Positions 16,780-25,117 of a stretch of DNA of 43,107 nucleotides are shown here, piece by piece (the stretch's first letter is position 1; each line of letters begins with the position of its first letter). This DNA comes from Candidatus Bipolaricaulota bacterium. Its GTDB lineage: Bacteria > Bipolaricaulota > Bipolaricaulia > Bipolaricaulales > Bipolaricaulaceae. Below the pieces are notes generated by a model. The model did not search any database. It was not told where the DNA came from and saw only the letters and a list, made by a program, of their open reading frames with translations. A program made the translations under genes and the position numbers. The stretch spans positions 1 to 43,107 of the forward strand of contig JACIWJ010000009.1 of NCBI GenBank assembly GCA_014361015.1, given 5' to 3'.

Positions 16780-16808
16780 GAGGGGGCAGCCCTTAGGGCT
16801 GCCCCCTC
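16780..16808 (+). terminator. Hairpin after MalE-like gene (attenuator or mRNA stabiliser)
   Basis: Perfect 13-bp stem: GAGGGGGCAGCCC (16780-16792), loop TTA, GGGCTGCCCCCTC (16796-16808), then TCCCCTCT without a clear T-run. It lies directly before the MalF start. Its position matches the hairpin at 9271 after the other binding-protein gene, suggesting shared control of binding-protein to permease ratio. Confidence 0.65.
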
Positions 16809-16816
16809 TCCCCTCT

Positions 16817-18367
16817 GTGGCTGGGCGGGAGGTCGTCGCACAGGGAGCCAAACTCGGGCTCCTCGCCCTATTGGATGCAGCGGCCGTCTGGGCTGCTGTC
16901 TCGCTTCTTCTGCGCGGGGACCATCTTCTGCTCGCCGTCCTTGCCGCCGGAGCGCTCCTCCTCAACTTCGTCGTCCTCTCCCGCCGTGCCTACCCGCTGC
17001 GGTTCCTCCTCCCGGGGCTCGTGTTCCTGTTCGCGATGGTGGTGTACCCAATCGGGTACACGATCAACGTGTCCCTCACCAACCTCCAGACGGGGAACCT
17101 CCTCACCAAGAGCCAGGTCATCGCCCAGCTCGAGGGCCGCTACTACCTTCCGCCAGACCACGCGACGTTCTCCTATTGGGCATTTCGGAACCCTCAAGGT
17201 GAGCTCCGGGTGATCCTCCTCGCCCAGGACGGGCGGAGCTACCTCTCGGAGGGGAGCCAGCTCCTCCCGGTAGACCTCACCGATCCCCGCTTCGTCCGGG
17301 GCACAGACGGGACGGTCGTCGCGTTCGACGACTTCACACGTCTCTCGTTGGCCCAGATCTACCAGTCGCTGCCTGCGCTCGAGCGGCTGGACCTCATGTT
17401 GGAGGGGGTCCACGTTCGCCTGGCCACGGTCCGCGAGTTCGGGACGTACCTCCGAAAGTACGAGTACCTGCGGGACGTTGACGCGATACGTGACCTCGAG
17501 ACGGGGATCGTGTACACGGCCCGCGAGGGCTACTTCACCTCGCCCGACGGCGTGCGGATCGAGCCAGGGTTCCAGATCTACGTCGGGTTCAGGAACTACC
17601 TCGATGTCCTCACCAACCCGGGCATCCGCGCCGACTTCACCCGCGTGTTCGGCTGGACGGTGGCGTGGTCGTTCCTCACGGTCTTCTTCAGCTTCTGGCT
17701 CGGGCTGGTGCTCGCGTACCTCCTCAACGACCCCTACGTCCGGGGAAGGTTCTTCTATCGGTCGCTCCTCATCATCCCGTACGCGATGCCGGCGTTCATC
17801 TCCGCGCTCGTGTGGGCCGGGCTGTTCAACACGGACCTCGGGGTGATCAACCGGATCATCGGCGAGCTGTTTGGGACGAAGGTGCGCTGGCTGCAGGACC
17901 CGATGTGGGCCCGCGCGGCCCTCATCTTCATCAACGTCTGGCTGACGTACCCGTACATGATGATCGTCTCGTTGGGAGCCCTGCAGAGCATCCCCAAGGA
18001 GATGTACGAGGCGGCGCGGGTGGATGGGGCCACGGGCTGGCAGAGGTTCTGGACGATCACGATGCCGCTTCTGTGGGTGAGCGTCGCCCCGCTTCTCATC
18101 GGATCGTTCGCGTTCACGTTCAACAACTTCACGATCATCTGGCTCGTCACGGCCGGGCGGCCGGCCGTGCTCGGCGCGGCGACCCCGGCCGGGGCGACGG
18201 ACATCCTCATCTCCTGGACGTACCGCTTGGCGTTCGAGGGCGACCGCGGGAACCAGCTCGGCCTTGCCTCGGCCGTTTCGATCATCATCTTCGTCATCAT
18301 CGCCACGATCAGCGCGGTGAACTTCCGGTTCACCCGCGCGCTCGAGGACGTGAGCCGCGGTGTATAG
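16817..18367 (+). CDS. Maltodextrin ABC permease MalF-like
   Basis: 516 aa from GTG 16817, which lies 9 nt after the hairpin with no visible ribosome site; a later start is possible. There are two N-terminal helices (about residues 12-52), then a helix at about 60-82. A large extracytoplasmic P2-like domain (about 85-270) follows, then five more helices. The EAA loop is EMYEAARVDGATGWQRFW (E398). The long P2 domain is characteristic of MalF, where it contacts the maltose-binding protein. The C-terminal segment ATDILISWTYRLAF is also typical. It overlaps the malG-like start by 8 nt. The cognate ATPase is not in the window. Confidence 0.93.
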   Translation: MAGREVVAQGAKLGLLALLDAAAVWAAVSLLLRGDHLLLAVLAAGALLLNFVVLSRRAYPLRFLLPGLVFLFAMVVYPIGYTINVSLTNLQTGNLLTKSQVIAQLEGRYYLPPDHATFSYWAFRNPQGELRVILLAQDGRSYLSEGSQLLPVDLTDPRFVRGTDGTVVAFDDFTRLSLAQIYQSLPALERLDLMLEGVHVRLATVREFGTYLRKYEYLRDVDAIRDLETGIVYTAREGYFTSPDGVRIEPGFQIYVGFRNYLDVLTNPGIRADFTRVFGWTVAWSFLTVFFSFWLGLVLAYLLNDPYVRGRFFYRSLLIIPYAMPAFISALVWAGLFNTDLGVINRIIGELFGTKVRWLQDPMWARAALIFINVWLTYPYMMIVSLGALQSIPKEMYEAARVDGATGWQRFWTITMPLLWVSVAPLLIGSFAFTFNNFTIIWLVTAGRPAVLGAATPAGATDILISWTYRLAFEGDRGNQLGLASAVSIIIFVIIATISAVNFRFTRALEDVSRGV

Positions 18368-19217
18368 TCGACCGAGCGTCGTGGGCCTCGTCGTCCGCTA
18401 CACCCTGATCGGGTTGGCGCTCCTTTACGCCCTGTTCCCGGTCCTGTGGATCCTGTCCGCGTCGTTCAACCCGACGAACAACCTTCTCGAACAGCGGCTG
18501 TTCCCGGCCAATCCGACCCTCGAGCACTACCGCCGGCTGTTCACCGACCCCACTGTCCCGTTCCCGCGGTGGATCTTGAACACACTCCAGGTTTCGGGAA
18601 TCACGTCCGTGATCACGGTGTTCCTGTGCGCCCTTGGCGCGTACGCGTTCTCGCGGTTCCGGTTCCGCGGCCGGCGGGCGGGGCTTCTTGGGCTACTCCT
18701 CGTTCAGATGTTCCCCCAGATGCTGGCGATGGTCGCGATCTACCTTCTGCTCATCAAGATCAAGGAGTTCGTCCCGTGGCTGGGGTACAACACCCACCCC
18801 GGGCTGATCATGGTCTACCTCGGGGGGGCGATGGGGTTCAACACCTGGTTCATGAAGGGGTACTTCGACACGATCCCCCGGTCGGTGGAGGAGTCAGCGC
18901 TCGTGGACGGGGCGACGCCGTTCCAGGCGTTCCTGCGGATCGTGCTCCCGCTCGCCCGACCGATCCTCGCCGTGGTGCTCATCATCCAGTTCATCACCAC
19001 CTACTCGGAGTACGTCCTCGCGAGCATCCTCCTCAAGGGGACAGACATGTACACCCTGTCTGTGGGCCTGCGGTTCTTCATCCAGCAGGCCTACGACCGG
19101 CGGTGGGGCGCGTTCTCGGCGGCGGCGATCCTCGGCGCGCTCCTCATCCTCGCGATCTTCCTTCCGCTCCAGAAGCTCATCATCTCCGGGCTCACCGGCG
19201 GCGCGGTGAAGGAGTAG
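18360..19217 (+). CDS. Maltodextrin ABC permease MalG-like
   Basis: 285 aa; GTG 18360, inside the 3' end of the malF-like gene, which implies coupled translation. It is a six-helix permease (first helix about residues 10-32). It shows the MalG-type segments GAYAFSRFRFRGRR, QMFPQMLAMVAIYLLL and GFNTWFMKGYFDTIP. The EAA loop is SVEESALVDGATPFQAFLR (E177-E178). It completes the MalE-MalF-MalG set for maltodextrin import. The TAG stop (19215-19217) directly abuts the stop of the convergent GH13 gene (CTA at 19218-19220), leaving no intergenic base. Confidence 0.94.
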   Translation: MYSRPSVVGLVVRYTLIGLALLYALFPVLWILSASFNPTNNLLEQRLFPANPTLEHYRRLFTDPTVPFPRWILNTLQVSGITSVITVFLCALGAYAFSRFRFRGRRAGLLGLLLVQMFPQMLAMVAIYLLLIKIKEFVPWLGYNTHPGLIMVYLGGAMGFNTWFMKGYFDTIPRSVEESALVDGATPFQAFLRIVLPLARPILAVVLIIQFITTYSEYVLASILLKGTDMYTLSVGLRFFIQQAYDRRWGAFSAAAILGALLILAIFLPLQKLIISGLTGGAVKE

Positions 19218-20585
19218 CTACCTGCAGCGCCGTTTCAGGTAACGAAATCCGAGCGGCGCCAGCGGAAGACGTCCCGACAGGCGCTCCCCCGTGAGAGGGT
19301 CCGCCCAGGGGTCCCCTGGGGGAAGGGGCACGGCCGACTCCTCACTACCGGCGTTGAGAGCGAACAGGACCTCGACCTCCGGAAGTTCGCGCAGGAAGGC
19401 GAGAGCCCTCCGTTCTGCGTAGTGCCACCGCACGTCGCCCTGTCGGAGGGCCGCCTCCTCCCGTCGCAGCCGGGCCAGCGTGCGGAGCGTCTCCTGGAGG
19501 TCGCGTTTCCAGGCCCGTTCGTCCCACGGGAAGGTCCGCCGGCAGTCGGGGTCCTCCCCCCCCTCAAGCCCGATCTCATCCCCGTAGTAGATGGCGGGCG
19601 CCCCGGGGTAGGCGAACAGGAACGCGGCCCCCAGAGCCACCCGCCGCGCGTCGCCCCCGCAGAGGGTGAGGAACCGCGGGACGTCGTGGCTCCCCAGCAG
19701 CGTGTAGCAGGCGTAATTCGCCTCGCGGGGGTAGCTCGCCCACAACCCATGGAGGTAGCGCGCGAACCGGGGGGCGTCCCATGCTCCTTCGGCGAGGAAG
19801 CGGACGAGGCCCTCGCGGAGCTTGTAGTGCATCACGCCATCCAGAGCGCGGTGGCGGAACCACGACGTGGCGAGGCCCATCACCTCGCCCAGGACGTACG
19901 CCTCAGGGTGCGCCTCCTTGGCGGTTCGGTACACGTCGCGGACGAAGTCGGGGGGGAGGTACTCCACGGTATCCAGCCGCCAGCCGTCGATCCCGCCGTG
20001 GCCGATCCAGTGGCGAACCACCGACAGAAGGTACTCGCGCACGAGCGGATGGGCGTGGTTCCATTCGGGGAGCTGGGGATGCCCGGCCCAGCACGCGTAG
20101 TTGGGCGGAGGCCCGGCCCGAGGGCGATCACCATGGATTTGGAACCAGTCCCAGTACGGGGAGCTCCGCCCTCGTTGGGCCACGTCCTGGAAGAAGGGGT
20201 GCCCCGTCCCGCAGTGGTTGAGCACGCCATCGAGGACGATCCTCATCCCCCGTTCGTGCAGGGCAGAGACGAGCTCCTGCAGCACCTGGTTTCCCCCCAG
20301 GGCGGGATCGACCCGGAAGTAGTTCTCGGTGTCATACCGGTGGTTCGTGGACGCGGCGAAGATCGGGGTCAGGTACAGAGTGGTCACTCCCAGGTCGACA
20401 AGATAGGGGAGCTTCTCCAGCACGCCTGCGAGGTCGCCGCCGGAGAAGGAGCGGTGGGTCGGCCGCTCTTCCCACGGTCGCGTGCCGGGCGGATCGTTCC
20501 CCAGATCCCCATTGTGGAATCGATCCGGGAAGATCTGGTAGAACACGGCATCCCGGACCCACGCCGGTGGCGGGAGGGCGGTCAC
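19218..20585 (-). CDS. Cytoplasmic GH13 maltodextrinase / neopullulanase-like
   Basis: 455 aa from GTG 20585, which overlaps the TGA of the ABC permease gene (GTGA). There is no signal peptide and no N-terminal CBM34 domain: the (beta/alpha)8 barrel begins right away with VFYQIFPDRFHNGD. Family-13 regions are I DGVLNHCG, II GWRLDTVEY (nucleophile D205), III VLGEVMG (acid/base E234) and IV LLGSHDVPR (D301). The PDRFHNGD and SHD variants are typical of the neopullulanase, cyclomaltodextrinase and alpha-glucosidase group. It should degrade maltodextrins brought in by the converging Mal transporter. It is the last gene of a five-gene minus-strand operon beginning with hppA. Confidence 0.93.
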   Translation of the reverse strand: MTALPPPAWVRDAVFYQIFPDRFHNGDLGNDPPGTRPWEERPTHRSFSGGDLAGVLEKLPYLVDLGVTTLYLTPIFAASTNHRYDTENYFRVDPALGGNQVLQELVSALHERGMRIVLDGVLNHCGTGHPFFQDVAQRGRSSPYWDWFQIHGDRPRAGPPPNYACWAGHPQLPEWNHAHPLVREYLLSVVRHWIGHGGIDGWRLDTVEYLPPDFVRDVYRTAKEAHPEAYVLGEVMGLATSWFRHRALDGVMHYKLREGLVRFLAEGAWDAPRFARYLHGLWASYPREANYACYTLLGSHDVPRFLTLCGGDARRVALGAAFLFAYPGAPAIYYGDEIGLEGGEDPDCRRTFPWDERAWKRDLQETLRTLARLRREEAALRQGDVRWHYAERRALAFLRELPEVEVLFALNAGSEESAVPLPPGDPWADPLTGERLSGRLPLAPLGFRYLKRRCR

Positions 20586-21295
20586 TTCCACCGGGTGAGG
20601 ATCTCCTCGCGGCGGAACAGCTTCACCACCAGGTAGAGGAGAGCCCCGTTGAGGACGACGAGGATCCCCCCTTCCAGGATCACGAGGAGGAGGTTCACCG
20701 CGGTCATCTGGATGGAGTAGGCGATGAGCGGGATGAGGGAGGGGACCACCGCCAGCCCCGAGAACTGGTAGGCCGCGCGGGGATCGCTTGTCCGCGACGA
20801 GACGAGCATGGATACGAGCACGCCGAACACGGCAAGCAGCGGCGACAGGACGAAGATCGACAGAAGCCACGGCACGGAAAGGACACCCGCGGGGATCCCA
20901 CCGAGGATCACGTGCGCGGCGATGAGGAAGAGGAGGAACACCCCCCACGTGAGGACGAGGGAGGGCAGCACTGCGACCAGCGCCTTCCCAGCGAAGATCT
21001 CCCAGTCCGTAAGCGGGGTGGCGAGGAGGGGTTCGAGCGTCCCCTGTTCCTTCTCCCCAACGATCGAGTACACGGCAAGCGTCACCGGGATCATCACCGG
21101 GAGGATGAGGAAGTACATGAGCGCCGTGTTGAACAGCGCTGCCTGGGCTTCTGGTGGCAGCCCCTGGCCCTGCCAGACCATGAACCCGGCCAGGCCTCCC
21201 ATGAGGAGGGGCAGGAACAGGGCCCCGTAGATGACCATCTTGATCTTCCGAAGTTCCTCCCACTCCTTGGCGATAAGGACCCTAACCCGCCGCAT
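20582..21295 (-). CDS. ABC-2 type transporter permease
   Basis: 237 aa, about six membrane helices. Starts MRRVRVLIAKEWEELRKIK, the usual cytoplasmic amphipathic lead of ABC-2 permeases, followed by helices from about 22. The segment YSIVGEKEQGTLEPLLATPL is the hallmark loop of this family (NatB/CcmB-like exporters). The start lies inside the 3' end of the ATPase gene (14-nt overlap), so the two form one exporter. The substrate is unknown; related systems export sodium ions, drugs or lipid/glycan precursors. Confidence 0.9.
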   Translation of the reverse strand: MRRVRVLIAKEWEELRKIKMVIYGALFLPLLMGGLAGFMVWQGQGLPPEAQAALFNTALMYFLILPVMIPVTLAVYSIVGEKEQGTLEPLLATPLTDWEIFAGKALVAVLPSLVLTWGVFLLFLIAAHVILGGIPAGVLSVPWLLSIFVLSPLLAVFGVLVSMLVSSRTSDPRAAYQFSGLAVVPSLIPLIAYSIQMTAVNLLLVILEGGILVVLNGALLYLVVKLFRREEILTRWK

Positions 21296-22199
21296 CGTCC
21301 CTCCCCATGAGGCTCAAGTACACGTCCTCGAGCGTTCGTTCGTCTCGCGTCACGGAACGGATCTCCGCTCCCATCTCCACGAGCCGCCGCACAAGCGTTG
21401 GGTTATCGCGATCGGGGTTCGCCCCTTCCACGGTGAGCGTGTTTCCCTCAAGCGACGCCCGCTGCACGAACGGCAGATGAAGGCCGGTGGCGAACTCCGG
21501 TCGTGGGTTCCCCAGCTCGACGAGCACCCTCCCCCCCGACATCCGCTCCTTGAGGGCCGCGGGACGATCCAGGGCGATGAGGCGAGTGCGGAGGACAGCG
21601 ATACGATCGCACAACTCCTCGGCCTCGGGGAGGTTGTGGGTGCACAGAAGCACCGTGCGCCGCTCGCTCGTCAGCTCCCCGATGAACCGGCGTACGTCGC
21701 GCGCGCTTTCCGGGTCGAGGCCCGCTGTCGGCTCGTCGAGGAACAGGACCTTCGGTTCGTGGACGAGGGCCCGCGCCAACGCCAGCCTCTGCCGCAGGCC
21801 CTTGGAGAGCGTAGCGACGGCGTCTGTACGGCGATCCCAGAGCCCAAGCCGCTCCAGGTAACGCCGCGCCGCGGCCCGCGGGGAGCTCACCCCGTACAGG
21901 TCGGCGAAGTACCGTAGGTTGCGTTCCAGGGAGAGACGCTTGTAGAACCCCGGGGACTCGGTGAGGATCCCGACCGTAGACCGAATCGCCGACGCCTCTC
22001 TTCCCACCTCGTGTCCGCCGACCCACGCCCGACCGCTGGTCGGGGCGAGGAGACAAGCCAGCATGCGCACGGTGGTCGTCTTCCCCGCCCCGTTGGGGCC
22101 CAAGAGGCCGAGGATCTCCCCCTCCCGCACCTCGAGGGTCAGACCGTCCACCGCAAGCCGGTCGCCGAACCTCCGCGTCAACGCTTCCGTGCGGATCAC
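21282..22199 (-). CDS. ABC-2 type transporter ATPase
   Basis: 305 aa from GTG 22199, preceded by AGAAGGAG at about 8 nt; the GTG overlaps the TGA of the GNAT gene. An upstream in-frame extension exists but would overlap that gene and has no merit. Walker A is GPNGAGKTTT, followed by VGILTESPGFYKRLS, signature LSKGLRQRLALARAL, Walker B LFLDEPTAGLD and H-loop CTHN. The domain after residue ~215 (RTRLIALDRPAALKERM, then RDERTLEDVYLSL) is typical of CcmA/NatA-type exporter ATPases. It powers the permease encoded next. Confidence 0.94.
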   Translation of the reverse strand: MIRTEALTRRFGDRLAVDGLTLEVREGEILGLLGPNGAGKTTTVRMLACLLAPTSGRAWVGGHEVGREASAIRSTVGILTESPGFYKRLSLERNLRYFADLYGVSSPRAAARRYLERLGLWDRRTDAVATLSKGLRQRLALARALVHEPKVLFLDEPTAGLDPESARDVRRFIGELTSERRTVLLCTHNLPEAEELCDRIAVLRTRLIALDRPAALKERMSGGRVLVELGNPRPEFATGLHLPFVQRASLEGNTLTVEGANPDRDNPTLVRRLVEMGAEIRSVTRDERTLEDVYLSLMGRDDAAG

Positions 22200-22711
22200 C
22201 GTCGTATCTCCTTCTGCTCGGCCGGAGCGACCGACGACATCACGATCATCTCCACCCCGCGGCCGAACAGCCACCGCCCGATGGTCAGCCGCCGCTCCAC
22301 CGCAAACCCCACCTTCTCGTAGGCGCGGAGGGCGCGGCTGTTCGTGGCGTGAACACAGAGAGAGATCTGACGCAGCCCCCGGTTCCGGTAGGCGTGGTCG
22401 AGGAGGAGCCGCAACGCCTCCGGTCCGTAGCCCTGGCCCCAGCAGTCCCTTTCCCCGAGGACGATCCCCAGTTCTGCTGTCCCCTCGTCAAAGGAGATCC
22501 CGAACAGGCCGCAGAACCCGATCGGGCGGTCCCCCCCGCGGAGGAGGATGAGGAACGTCTCATCCCGGCGCGGGTCGCGCCAGCCGCTCCGCGGGGATGG
22601 CCGCCAGCAACCCGCGTACTTTCGCAGCTCACGGTCCGCGAGCCACCGGCGCAGGAGAGGGTGGTCGTTGCCCGCCAGCGGCTGCAGGACCACCCTCTCC
22701 CCGCTGAGCAT
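22196..22711 (-). CDS. GNAT-family N-acetyltransferase
   Basis: 171 aa from ATG 22711; a GTG at 22717 directly after the hppA stop codon is an alternative and neither has a clear ribosome site. RimJ/RimL-like GNAT fold: RVVLQPLAGNDHPLLRRWLAD at the N-terminus, IGFCGLFGISFDEGTAELGIVLGE for beta strands 3-4, and the acetyl-CoA loop GQGYGPEALRLLLDHAY. The late segment is ATNSRALRAYEKVGF. It transfers acetyl from acetyl-CoA to an amine, possibly an amino acid, antibiotic or protein N-terminus. It lies between hppA and the exporter genes, giving no firm clue to substrate. Confidence 0.85.
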   Translation of the reverse strand: MLSGERVVLQPLAGNDHPLLRRWLADRELRKYAGCWRPSPRSGWRDPRRDETFLILLRGGDRPIGFCGLFGISFDEGTAELGIVLGERDCWGQGYGPEALRLLLDHAYRNRGLRQISLCVHATNSRALRAYEKVGFAVERRLTIGRWLFGRGVEMIVMSSVAPAEQKEIRR

Positions 22712-22717
22712 CGCCAC

Positions 22718-24886
22718 CTACCGCATGAAGAATGGGATCACCGGGAACAAGGACGCGAACAGGAGCGAGATCACACTCATCAGCTTGATCAAGATGTCCA
22801 GGCTCGGTCCGACCGTGTCCTTGAGCGGGTCCCCCACGGTGTCGGCCACTACCCCGGCGGCGTGGGCCTCGGAACCCTTGCCTCCGAAGTGGCCTTCTTC
22901 CACGTACTTCTTCGCGTTGTCCATCGCCCCCCCGGCGTTCCCGCAGTAGATGGCGAGCATGATCGCCGACAGGAGCGCCCCCACGAGGAACCCGGCGAGG
23001 GTGTACCGGCCAAAGAGGAGCCCCACGAACAGGGGCATCCCCAGGGCGAGGAGGGAGGGAAGGACCATCCGCTGCACCCCGCCGTGGGCCGTGATCGTGA
23101 TGCACCGCTTGTAGTCGGGTATTTCCTCCCCCGACAAGATCTTCGGGTTCTCCCGGAACTGGCGGCGGATCTCCTGAACCATGACGTCGGCGGTGCGGGA
23201 GACGGACCGGATGAGGAGGGCGGAGAACACGTAGGTGACCATCGCTCCCACGATCAACCCCGCCACGACGAGCCCGCCCACCTCGGGGTTGATGATCGGA
23301 ATGTTCGGCACGTGTACCTCATCGGCGCGTCCGGCGGCCGACCACAGGTAGGCGGCGATGAGGCCCAGCGCCGCGAACGCCGCCGAGCCGATCGCGAACC
23401 CCTTCCCGATCGCGGCGGTCGTGTTGCCGATCGAGTCGAGTTGGTCCGTCTTCTCCCGCACCGTGGGGTCGAGCTTGGCCATCGTCGCGATCCCTGAGGC
23501 GTTGTCGGCGATCGGGCCGTACGAGTCCACCGACACGGTCATCCCCACGAACGAGAGCATCCCCAGCGCGGCGTACGCCACCGCGAGAAGTCCGCCCATC
23601 TGGTAGGCAAGGACGGTCGACACAGCGATGATGAGGCACGGCCACAACGTGGACAACATGCCCACTGCCATCCCCTCGGTCACCCCGATCGCAGGCCCCG
23701 ATTGGTAGGCCTTGGCGAGCCCCTTCGTTGGCTTGTAGCGGCTCGACGTGTAGTACTCGGACACGAAGCCGATGCCGATCCCGCTGACAATCCCCATGAT
23801 CGCGGCGTAGAACGGGATCCAGTTGAAGGGGGAGAGCCACGTCGTGAGCGCGGCGAACCCGGCAGTCAGGACCGCCCCGAGCCGCGTTCCGTTCATGAGA
23901 ATCCCCTGCATGTTCTCCTCTCGGCGGGAGAAGCGGATGTAGGCAATGGCAATGAGGCAGGCCACGATCCCGCCGGCGACGAACAGAATGGGGAGCAACG
24001 CGAACCACCAGAAGTCCTGGGTGATGTTCGCCCCTAGACCGAACTTCGCCATGAGGTCTTGGATGTCGGGGTTGAACCGCCCCACGTACACGTAGAGGGC
24101 GATCACGATCGAAGAGATGACAGCCCCAATGAACGATTCGAGAAGGTCAGCACCGAGGCCGCCCACGTCGCCCACGTTGTCCCCGACGTTGTCGGCAATC
24201 GTCGCTGGGTTGCGGGGGTCGTCCTCGGGGATCTTCAGCTCGACCTTCCCCACGAGGTCGGCCGCCATGTCGGCGGCCTTGGTGTAGATGCCACCCCCCA
24301 CACGATCGAACAGGGCGACGAGCGATGCCCCGGCGGAGTACGCGGACACGATCAGAGCAGCCTTGATGAAGTTCACGTCCGCCCCCGGGATCCCGAAGAT
24401 CGTCTTCGTGTGGATGTAGAGGATGTCCGGGTCGAACTCGCGGCGGAAGAGCGCAATGACGAGGACCAGCCCGCCCACGGCCAGCCCGGCGACGGCCATC
24501 CCCATCACCGATCCCCCCGAGAACGCGACCGTCAGCGCGTCTTTGATCGAGCGCTGCGCTGCGTGCGTCGTCCGGGCGTTGGCGAGCGTGGCGGCGTTCA
24601 TCCCGATGAACCCGGCGGCCATCGCCAGACCGGATCCGATCACGAACGCCAGCGCCACCTCCCAATAGAAGATGGCCCACAGGACCGCCCCCACCACGAC
24701 CATGGTGACGACCATCACCTTCGCCTCGGCGATCATGAACGCCCACGCACCGTCGCGGATGTACGTCTGGATCTCCTTCATCCGCGCACTTCCCACAGGG
24801 CGGCGGGCCACCGAGTACGTTCCGTACGCGGACCAAGCGAGCGCGACGAGCGATACGAGGGCTGCGCCCCCCAACATCCAACCCAT
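22718..24886 (-). CDS. hppA: Membrane-bound ion-translocating pyrophosphatase
   Basis: 722 aa, about 16 membrane helices. It hydrolyses PPi and pumps H+ and/or Na+. Active-site motifs are DRVGGGIYTKAADM (from D194), EDDPRNPATIADNVGDNVGD, DSYGPIADNASGIA and, near the C-terminus, AADTVGDPLKDT-like VVADTVGDPLKDT. The GNTTAA motif has Ala at position 491, where potassium-independent enzymes have Lys, so potassium dependence is expected. In the sixth helix the pattern DLLES (D247, E250) matches the Asp-Glu arrangement of Na+-pumping members rather than H+-only ones; this is inference. ATG 24886 is preceded by AAAGGAGG. It heads the hppA-GNAT-ABC-GH13 operon and likely saves energy from biosynthetic PPi. 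Confidence 0.96.
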   Translation of the reverse strand: MGWMLGGAALVSLVALAWSAYGTYSVARRPVGSARMKEIQTYIRDGAWAFMIAEAKVMVVTMVVVGAVLWAIFYWEVALAFVIGSGLAMAAGFIGMNAATLANARTTHAAQRSIKDALTVAFSGGSVMGMAVAGLAVGGLVLVIALFRREFDPDILYIHTKTIFGIPGADVNFIKAALIVSAYSAGASLVALFDRVGGGIYTKAADMAADLVGKVELKIPEDDPRNPATIADNVGDNVGDVGGLGADLLESFIGAVISSIVIALYVYVGRFNPDIQDLMAKFGLGANITQDFWWFALLPILFVAGGIVACLIAIAYIRFSRREENMQGILMNGTRLGAVLTAGFAALTTWLSPFNWIPFYAAIMGIVSGIGIGFVSEYYTSSRYKPTKGLAKAYQSGPAIGVTEGMAVGMLSTLWPCLIIAVSTVLAYQMGGLLAVAYAALGMLSFVGMTVSVDSYGPIADNASGIATMAKLDPTVREKTDQLDSIGNTTAAIGKGFAIGSAAFAALGLIAAYLWSAAGRADEVHVPNIPIINPEVGGLVVAGLIVGAMVTYVFSALLIRSVSRTADVMVQEIRRQFRENPKILSGEEIPDYKRCITITAHGGVQRMVLPSLLALGMPLFVGLLFGRYTLAGFLVGALLSAIMLAIYCGNAGGAMDNAKKYVEEGHFGGKGSEAHAAGVVADTVGDPLKDTVGPSLDILIKLMSVISLLFASLFPVIPFFMR

Positions 24887-24906
24887 AGTTCCCGCCTCCT
24901 TTTATG

Positions 24907-24923
24907 TTGCAGTGGAACTGCAA
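24907..24923. promoter_or_regulatory. Palindrome in hppA leader (possible operator)
   Basis: TTGCAGTGGAACTGCAA is a perfect 7-3-7 inverted repeat. It lies just downstream of the predicted hppA start point and upstream of the AAAGGAGG ribosome site. It could be a repressor operator, or a small RNA stem that limits access to the ribosome site. Confidence 0.45.
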
Positions 24924-24932
24924 TCGGGCGCA

Positions 24933-24961
24933 ACTCTACCCGCGACGGGGGGCCCCCTCAA
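24933..24961 (-). promoter_or_regulatory. Candidate hppA promoter
   Basis: On the minus strand TTGAGG (24961-24956), 17 bp, TAGAGT (24938-24933). The predicted start is near 24926, which places the TTGCAGT palindrome at about +3 to +19 of the transcript. Confidence 0.45.
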
Positions 24962-25117
24962 GGGGTGGGGCTGATCCTCCGTTGGCAAGGAGACCCGTGT
25001 CCAATGCCTGGGCGACGAACAAGGCTTGGGGGGAGCTCACCGGGCGCTGCCTCCGCGAGTGCGACGGGCTACGGTACCCGTGGGATCGCACCCGAGTGGT
25101 ATGAAAGGAGGGCACGC

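Noticed and set aside
22197-22274. Longer ATPase start at 22274
   Set aside because: The extra residues (AVRPRGGDD...) overlap the GNAT gene and look like a shadow; GTG 22199 has a ribosome site and a GTGA overlap.
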